Below, one piece after another: positions 56,870-64,000 of a DNA stretch of 64,000 nt. Source of the DNA: Carnegiea gigantea (Eukaryota > Streptophyta > Magnoliopsida > Caryophyllales > Cactaceae); assembly GCA_029747015.1 (NCBI GenBank), contig JAKOGI010000128.1, forward strand, positions 396,001-460,000. Direction: 5' to 3'. The position numbers were made by a program, and so were the translations under genes. The notes beneath the pieces were generated by a model that made no database searches, had not been told where the DNA came from, and saw only the letters and a program-made list of their open reading frames with translations. Position 1 is the first letter of the stretch; each line of letters opens with the position of its first letter.

Positions 56870-59033
56870 TAATGGCAAGATCACAAGCTATAGGTAAGCA
56901 TAAGTTGCTAACAATTTGGGATAGTGCACGAGATTTTCAAGGTAAAATATTAAGTCATAAGTGTATAGCTTTCACTATAGTACTTGAGGATCGTCTCCTT
57001 ACAGACATAGACGTCACTAAATATTAAATCAAAATAACTAATCCCTTTTCCAAGTTAATCAAATTATGTAAACTATTTACCAAAGTTTAGTACTAGTAGT
57101 TCATATGACCATAATATGCAATTAACTAAGATGAAATCAATTAATTAAAGACAACAAATAAACCTAGCCTAAAGTGTCACTTTGAAAACCAATTGATTAA
57201 CTAAGAACATCGAACAATACCAAATTCAATAAAATAAAACTACTAGAATATCAATCAAAAAGAAAAAGGAGAAGTTACCTAGGCAAATTGAAATCACAAT
57301 CTATATTTCCATTTAGAGTGCCATTCTAGCATTGACACAACCCAATTAAAACAAACAAGAGATAGATAAAATAGAGAACAACAATAGAGAAGACAGAACA
57401 AACAAACAAGAAAGGAGAGAGGAAAACAAGAGCCATGGGTTTCCTTACTTCAAGCTTAGCCCCTGGCTCCCACTGCCTTCATCTGGCCAACACCAGCAGA
57501 ACAAAACAAACAAGGAATCCAAACCAAATAGGTTATACCTAGATGAGAAATAAATAAATCAACATGGAACACAATCAACAGAACTCATTAGAATTCAGCA
57601 CCCGAACCATAACAAGATGAAAGCACAATTCATAATCCCGATTCATTTCATATACAACTCAAGCCAAGTATGGTTCCCACCTGATGGGTTGTTGAGAACA
57701 AGGGAAAGGGGAAAAAAGAACTAAATTGTGACCAGAGAACAAGCAGAGGGAGAAGAAGGCATCCCTTTACATAAGTTTGACCAAGCCTCAACTCCATTAA
57801 TTGCAGTTCACCATAGTCAGATTCCTCAACCCAGAACACCATTCCAACGAAACCGTGCATGAAGATAGAGAGAGGAAGAGTAGGTTCTGAATCCAACCTA
57901 AAATTTGACACTAATTTCACCAAAGCTCAAGCAAAATTGACAATCTAACAAGCTTCTAACCAATTACATGAAATTAAAGCTCATACCCAAATTCAAAATT
58001 GAATAGGGGAAGAAAAATTGAAACCGGACACTAAAATATTAAAACCCTAAATTACAAGGACTGAAGTCAAAAGTCAACTAAACCTCAAACTCTATTAAAA
58101 CCTCAAACATCTGAAACAAATACATCAATGGTGTAAAACTGCTATAGCCACAAAAGTCAACCAAGATTAACTCAAATGAAGGCAGAGCATTACCCAGATT
58201 TGGATCAATCAAAAATGGGAAGAATCAAACCAAAATTTGTGCAATATCAAACACAAAATCACAATTCTCTACTCAATATTAGCCAAATCTGAAATTACAA
58301 AATTTGAGGCAGACAAAGAAAATAGAAAATCAAAACCCTAAAATCTCTCTAATTTAAAAATTAAATATGAAATTGAAACTCAAAGAAGAACCTAGAACAC
58401 TCAATTAAAACCTAGATCCAGATATTGCTCGCTGCTACTTGCGCCTCTTTTTCCCTCCTTGACCCTTAATTTCGCCTGATATGGACGGTGGAGATGATTA
58501 ACCTGCTAGCGATGAAGAGGAGTGGATTTGGTGTTGGTGGAGTACGCTGATGACGGTGGGTATGATAGAGATGGTGGTGTTCGATGTTGATGGAGATGGT
58601 ATAAAGGAAGATTGTGGTGTTGAAGAGAGAGAGAGAGAGACAGAGAGAGAATCGAGATTGGGGGTATCGGGTTCTCAAAGTCAGGAGAGGAAGAGAGAAT
58701 AAGGAATAAAGGTGGTATAAGTCACATGACTAGGAAGTGGGGGAACAGAAGGTTGGGATGGGCTATTAAATTGTTGGTTTGGTGGGGTTGTTTTTCCTTT
58801 ATTTTTTCTTTTGTTTACTATTTCCATGAAGAGTAGGCCAAGGTTTGGGCCTTGCCTCAATTTCATCCATTGATCCAATTTCGTCATTCATCCTCTTCTT
58901 CATCTTTTTACCATTTTTCTGATTGATTTCATCACCTACAAAACTAAAATAAATTCAAACAAAAATCTAGATATAATAATTATTTTAAGCACAAATTGGA
59001 TATAAAGGTATCTTAGAAATATCATATTTTTGG
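56870..59033 (-). repeat. LTR-like block inserted in integrase
   Basis: About 2.16 kb, non-coding, and it separates two consecutive parts of one integrase gene. On the minus strand its end (near 57000-56945) has the 'GGAGACGATCCTC..TATACACTTATGACTTAAT' layout typical of the end of Athila-like LTRs. It resembles the LTR at 2817-5178 in composition. A purine-rich and simple-repeat section is at 58620-58650. No internal coding region is present, so a solo LTR is likely. Exact edges and target duplication are not resolved. ORFs at 58466-58678 and 58681-58887 are low-complexity. Confidence 0.55.
58624..58650. repeat. (GA)n-rich microsatellite
   Basis: An interrupted GA run (one CAGAG break) inside the LTR-like block. 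Confidence 0.9.
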
Positions 59034-59550
59034 TGCAACGTATAGATCAAGCCTTGAGGTAGTAGATTGAGGATGCCAAGGGAGCTTGGATGCATATACT
59101 ATTTGGGATCCTATTGTCACTAAGGACCACAATCAAGAATTCTATAGGGCATTCTCCTTTCATGCTCAATTATGGCACTAAAATCATGGATTCAGTAGAG
59201 ATAGGGGCCACAAGCCTCTAAGCTCAATGAGGAGAAGTAGAAATAGATATTGTACCTACTGCTAGAAACTACAGATCAAGCTATTATCATAATAAAACTC
59301 TACAAAGCTAGATTAACCAGAACATGAAATAATAAGGTTCATGACAGATCTCTCCAGATAAAGGCTCTGTCTTAAGTAGCATGGAAGCCATTAACAAGCA
59401 TCTAGGCAACTTGGGACCTAATTGGGAGAGCCCATGCTATATTGACCAAGAGGTTTATGTATGTCTTTTAAGCTTCTCACTCTAGCAGGCAAAGAGGTAC
59501 CAAACACCTGGCATGCTAATAACCTTAGACATTACTATGTTTAGGTATGT
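59034..59550 (+). pseudogene. Tat-type element 2 integrase, 3' part
   Basis: RIDQAL (59046-59063) opens the segment. EDAKGAWMHILFGILLSLRTTIKNSIGHSPFMLNYGTKIMDSVEIG continues it to about 59210, the conserved integrase C-terminal half. WHANNLRHYY at about 59508-59540 is the end of pol. Few stops occur between 59070 and 59210, so this is the best-preserved piece of the element. Confidence 0.85.
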
Positions 59551-59899
59551 GTAGCTAAACATTTTGCCATTTTTTTGATTGCTTTTTCAATTTTAAAATC
59601 CAGTCCTTGCACTGAAAGTGAAAAGCTTGTAAGATTCTAATAGCTTAACTATTTGTTTTAAATAAATAAAGTAGTAAAAGACTATTGATGTAATACTTTG
59701 TGTGGAAAAGCCTTAAAATAATGGTGTCACAATCTAAACAAAGTAGAATTACTAAAATTTTTGCTAACAAGTAACCTGACACTGAAAATTCATGAAACTT
59801 GATTAATGAAGGCTAGATTACAAAGAAAGACTTTACATGAATGAAGAATTATAGCGATCAAAAAGTTTTCACAAATTCAGTCTAACGTTATTAATAAAG

Positions 59900-62084
59900 G
59901 CTTAATTTTTAGGTATTTCTAGATTTCGACCCTAGCTTCTCAAATGGCTTTCTTCAAAATATTTGAGAGTTCACTTCCAAGGGTCTTGGCAATATAGTCT
60001 CCATACTCTAGGTAGCTAAAGCAATGATTCATTTTCTCTCCTCGACTTATCTTCAAAAGCCATGGTCTTCTATTGAGCCTAATCCAAAGCATATTTGTTC
60101 AGCCTCCTACTCTAATAGCTCTCTTAGAATTGAGCAATTTTAGCATTGGTCTTCAGGTGCTCTATTGTTCCCTTCTCAAAGCCACTCTCAAGGATTTCAC
60201 TTCTTCTTTAGCAACCCTGCGTTGCTGCTGCAACCTTCTTTAGAGAATTACTACAAGCTCCTCTAGGCATAGTATCTGTATTCTTAAGGTTTTGAAAAAG
60301 AATCCTAGCTTCATTGAGAATTGGAATCTTAGAAGCATGAGGAGCAAGGTCAGTCTCCATATGAGAAATTTTAGGACTAGAGTGAGGTACGCTGAGAGGG
60401 TATGTTTCGTTTTTGGCTATATGCCCCTTGCCCATTTGGATCTCCTTTTCTCCTTAGTACTTGAAGAGAGACTGGAGAGCTTATTAACGCCCTGAAGAGG
60501 TCCCTTAATGATCTTTTCCTTAGTTAAGGATAGTGCACATTATCAAAATCCTACGAAGAACCTCGTAGATTCACCCTTTCCTTTAGTGAAGTCTAAGGGT
60601 CCAGGGTAATGGCCATCTCAGCTAAGATGTAGGATACTACTTAGAAAGTCTCTTTTAGTAGAACACCTGATGCTGAGGAAGTTTCTTCCACTAGAGAAAC
60701 ATTCTTGCCACTTTCTTTCTAACATATTGAACCCCTTAATAGGTGACAATAAGGTAGGGGCAGCAGACACTAGCTATACCACTTGGGCCCCATAGCTAAA
60801 TTTCTTCCCCTTCTAGGGAGAAACCTTAGTATAAAAGCTTGGATCAAGGGAGCACATTACTGAGGTATATTCTTAACTATGCTACCTAACTCTTGGTGTA
60901 AAAAACCTCTAAGATTTGGTCACTCTTACTAGGGTCTGTTATGCTCACAGAGAGATCGTCACTAGCTATTATGGAGGAGGGACTAGCTACATGCAACTTT
61001 TTCAGCCCTTGCCTTTTGGCTTCCTACAGCATCTCCTTCCTAAGTTAGGTGAGTTAGGTGAGGAATATATTCATATCTTTTCCTTTCATAAAATCTTTAA
61101 GATTAGCTCATCCTTACACTTGAAAGACATACAATATAGTAAAAACACCAAAAGGTGACATGTAACTAAGGGAAAAAAGGAGGAAACTTACATAGTTAAG
61201 AGGAGTGACTTAGTACGCGAATGACACTCTCCTTTTTTAGGTTGGCAAGTTTGGGTTTCTACAGTTTAGATTCCTAATTATGCTCTGCTTATTGAAGTGG
61301 GACTTCTTCTTCAACTCTGCCAAGTGTTAGAAATGTCACTAGAAGAGTTAGACTCATACAAACAAGAGGGCGCCATTTTCTCAGATCCTTCTATAGATCC
61401 TAGGAACCTTTCCATTTCCTATGCCCTTGGGCTTGTAACCTATGACATAGTCATTTTAGCCATGAACATTTTGTCAAATACTTGTCTTGAGTGTTAAAGT
61501 TGGTACATCTACAAGAACTCAACAAGATAAGGCTTCATATCATGAAAGCAGTAGTGAAGCAAGCAACTGGGTATGAATGATAGAGCTTGGGCCAACCTAA
61601 CAAAGTTTACCTTATATAGCCTCAGGAAGAGCTTGAACAAGGATGTAATGGAAGTTTAAGGGATTATTAAAAAAACCACCATAAAGTGCACAAAAACCCA
61701 CTAGAGGAATTTATATCATTACTTATAAGGTAGGAAGGCGAACATCAAACCCTTTAGGATTAAGACATTAGCCTTAATAACATCCTCCCTAGCAAAGTAA
61801 GGCCCACCTCCAATGGGCCCATTGGATAGTACAATACAAATCTTAACCTGGTGCTCAACATGCTTCTCAAGCCTAATAGAATCATCAAGTCTAGCGAAGG
61901 GAACATTCTTACAAACTAAATAATGTTCTTTTTGATAGTTCTTCATCTTATTACTTGAGCTAACTATGGTAGAAGTAGAGGGAATTGCACTTGAGGATAA
62001 TATGAATTCCTTAGGAGGAAAAAAAAATTGGAGATGACTTGAGGATGTAAAAGTGCTTTGAAATACAAAAAACCAAACGAGCAA
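59900..62084 (-). pseudogene. Antisense ORF (aORF) of Tat-type element 2
   Basis: On the strand opposite pol and beginning 350 bp after it, decayed ORF pieces run from 62084 (Ser-rich start, 121 codons to 61719) down to about 59900. Around 61700-61500 broken segments (PLHP...LG.S..) resemble the plant 'putative gypsy type transposon' domain. A helical, charged segment (KEEVKSLRVALRREQ, 60210-60160) suggests a coiled coil. Tat-lineage elements are known to carry antisense ORFs between pol and the 3' LTR. The family assignment is tentative. Confidence 0.5.
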
Positions 62085-64000
62085 TACTAACTGTAGGAGG
62101 AAATTGAAACCTAAGGGTCACAAGCTAAAACACTAAATTGAGTTTCAAAATGACTTTATTCTGCCCCCAAGGTAAGGGCAAGAAAAGAAAAAAGTTATCA
62201 ACAAGATGAAAATGCTTAAAATCCTGAAATCTAGCTTTAGGAATAACTTCACATTTCTACTCCTAGGGATAAGAGCAAGGAAAATAAAGTCAAGAGACAA
62301 GTTGGGAAGAGACATAAGGACTTGAATAAAATAACAAGCATAGAATTTAGCTATAATAATCCATATTTTCAGTAAAAATTGTCAATTAAGATTACTTGTA
62401 AATTATCAGATTACTTGAATCTCAAATTTTCGTTAAAGATTATTGAAATTTGTACGGAGCTTTTTGAAAATTTACTTGAAACAAAAATGATAGAGTAAAA
62501 AAGTGAAATTATGAAATTATAGAAATCTAATTCCTAATCTGAATCAATCCAGGAAAGTTAGGACCTATGTCAAGGTAGTGTTTGGACCTAACTCAATGAC
62601 CTTCTCTTTTTCCATTGGTAGAAGCTTAGATCTGAAGCCTAGCACCAGTGGAAGCCGAAGCTCTTGAGGATCCCTAATGACCGTACTCTGAACCTTTAGC
62701 TTTCGTGATGCTTCAGCCTAGACCTATATTTGAGGCTTTTAGACAATCTTCACTTTCTCGTTCCCTTTATAAGTCTTACTGGTTGATCAGTAGGAAGGGG
62801 TGAAGCATGAGATGGTGTGTTGAACTTTCTGAGACCTTGTCACATCAACTGTGGGTGATACCTCGAAGGAAATTGCAATATTTCTCTTAGCAAGAACTTT
62901 AGGTTGAGACCGCATATTGTAAGGCACGATGACCTAATCATAAGACTCAGTAGGGGAATTTTACATAAGTCTTGGTTAAGGTTTTTCGTAAGAACTTGAA
63001 AACCTAAGCTGGAATCCATAGTGGAAAAGCTCTTAACAAAGGGAGAGAAGGCACTACACTCTCAAGGGCCCCAAGATACCAACACAAACCATAACAAATT
63101 GAGGATTGGAACTTACAACCGTTGTAAGTTATGAAACTTTGGAGAACATCGAAATATGGAACCGGTGGATAGTGGGTTCAGAATTTGAAGATGAAAGTTC
63201 TAGTACCCTTGATATGATCCTAATGTATGGTTCAGATACTCTCTATCAAATGCCTTCCAATCACATCACTAATGTCAAACCATTGATAGAGCATGCACAT
63301 GAGGACACCCAGAAAGAAACCTCAAATCTCTCATACCATTTTCTTCCTAGATATTAGTATATTCCTCTAACCACTTAGCACCAAGAACAAAAATTCTTAA
63401 TAAAGTATTGGGGAAGATGAGGGAATAGATTCTATTTTCTTACTGAAGTTAACTTTAACGGTGATAAACTCTCAAAGCGTCTTGAAAAAATCTCGAAATC
63501 TCATAGAATTCTTAGAGATAAGAAAGAGATTTATGTTAAAACAAAGGGTAAGGCAAGTTGTTTGAATTGAGAAAATTATATTCACAACTCCATTATTTAC
63601 AACCCTAAAAATCGGAATTGAAAGTAAGTAAAACATATCCAATAAGATTACAATAGTAAAGGCGATTGAACTTGAAAGAATTTATCATTAAGTCTAATAA
63701 AATTTACAACTTATGTTGGAAAACGAAAGTAGAAATTCAGAAAACTTGAGACAATACTGAAGGAAAAATAGAGCACAAAAGGAAAAAAAAAACCCCTATG
63801 CATTAAGTCTTCAGTTATGGCTCCTATGCATCTAGCTCTAGACTCAAGACTTTGATCAGATCTACAGAGAAGAACAAAACTCTATAAAGAAGTTATGAGA
63901 TTTGACTCTGAACTTCTTGGAGGGAATCTTGACCCTTATAGCTTCACCTTTCACCTTGAACCATTTGATGAGCCCTTAGAGCTATCTCAATTGCCCCTCC
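62085..64000. other. 3' tail region without recognised gene
   Basis: Should contain the end of Tat-type element 2. I find no copy of the LTR sequence seen before 47541, so its 3' LTR is either beyond the window or lost. The ORF 63106-63357 is not recognised. Confidence 0.5.

Noticed and set aside
58466..58887. Two minus-strand ORFs (70 and 68 codons) with His/Thr/Pro-rich composition
   Set aside because: Simple-sequence-driven frames within the LTR-like block; no homology recognised.
1..64000. CRISPR array, tRNA, rRNA or an intact host gene
   Set aside because: No regularly spaced repeats, no tRNA cloverleaf or rRNA-like sequence, and no open exon chain with splice sites that I could support.

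Overview
The window looks like pericentromeric or otherwise repeat-packed DNA of a flowering plant, probably a dicot. It is AT-rich, and it holds Ty1/copia and Ty3/gypsy retrotransposons of plant lineages, LINE, MITE and MULE-like debris, and an old integrated pararetrovirus (Caulimoviridae). I see no intact cellular gene, rRNA, tRNA or CRISPR. Every recognisable coding stretch is a decayed mobile-element or viral pseudogene with stops and frameshifts. The ORFs longer than about 60 codons are fragments of these, or low-complexity LTR sequence.

Layout: (1) 1-2760 (+): copia pol remnant with a probable 3' LTR. (2) 2817-10260 (-): Athila-like gypsy element with 3' LTR, integrase, a protease fragment joined directly to integrase by an internal deletion, and gag. 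A hAT-type MITE sits inside it. (3) 10.45-13.37 kb: AT-rich, no gene. (4) 13.37-17.68 kb (+): Tat-type gypsy with LTR end, PBS, gag, protease and the start of RT, then an abrupt change into an antisense ORF. (5) 17.8-45 kb: a multilayer nest. A SIRE-type copia element on the minus strand (18264-18662 and 39169-43491, PBS near 43820) is split inside its RNase H by an Athila-type gypsy on the plus strand (18668-39163, 5-bp target duplication GTAAT/GTAAC). That gypsy is split inside gag by a MULE-like unit with terminal inverted repeats (22241-31447) and a 10-bp target duplication. The interior of the MULE-like unit is almost entirely a minus-strand endogenous pararetrovirus carrying a 2.1-kb tandem duplication. 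The gypsy 3' LTR also holds a 638-bp foreign insertion. (6) 45.6-46.1 kb: LINE RNase H remnant. (7) About 47-62 kb (+): second Tat-type gypsy (PBS 47541-47560; pol to about 59550; antisense ORF at 60-62 kb). Its gag is split by a chromovirus-like gypsy with two 1070-bp LTRs (48671-53288), and its integrase is split by a 2.1-kb LTR-like block (about 56870-59033). (8) 62.1-64 kb: no recognisable gene.

The reading frames on both sides of two insertions (SIRE RNase H at 18663/39168 and Athila gag at 22240/31448) match up exactly once one copy of the target duplication is removed. This fixes the order of events: SIRE copia, then Athila-type gypsy, then the MULE-like unit. The virus inside that unit arrived either with it or after it. 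That MULE-pararetrovirus composite is the most unusual object here.
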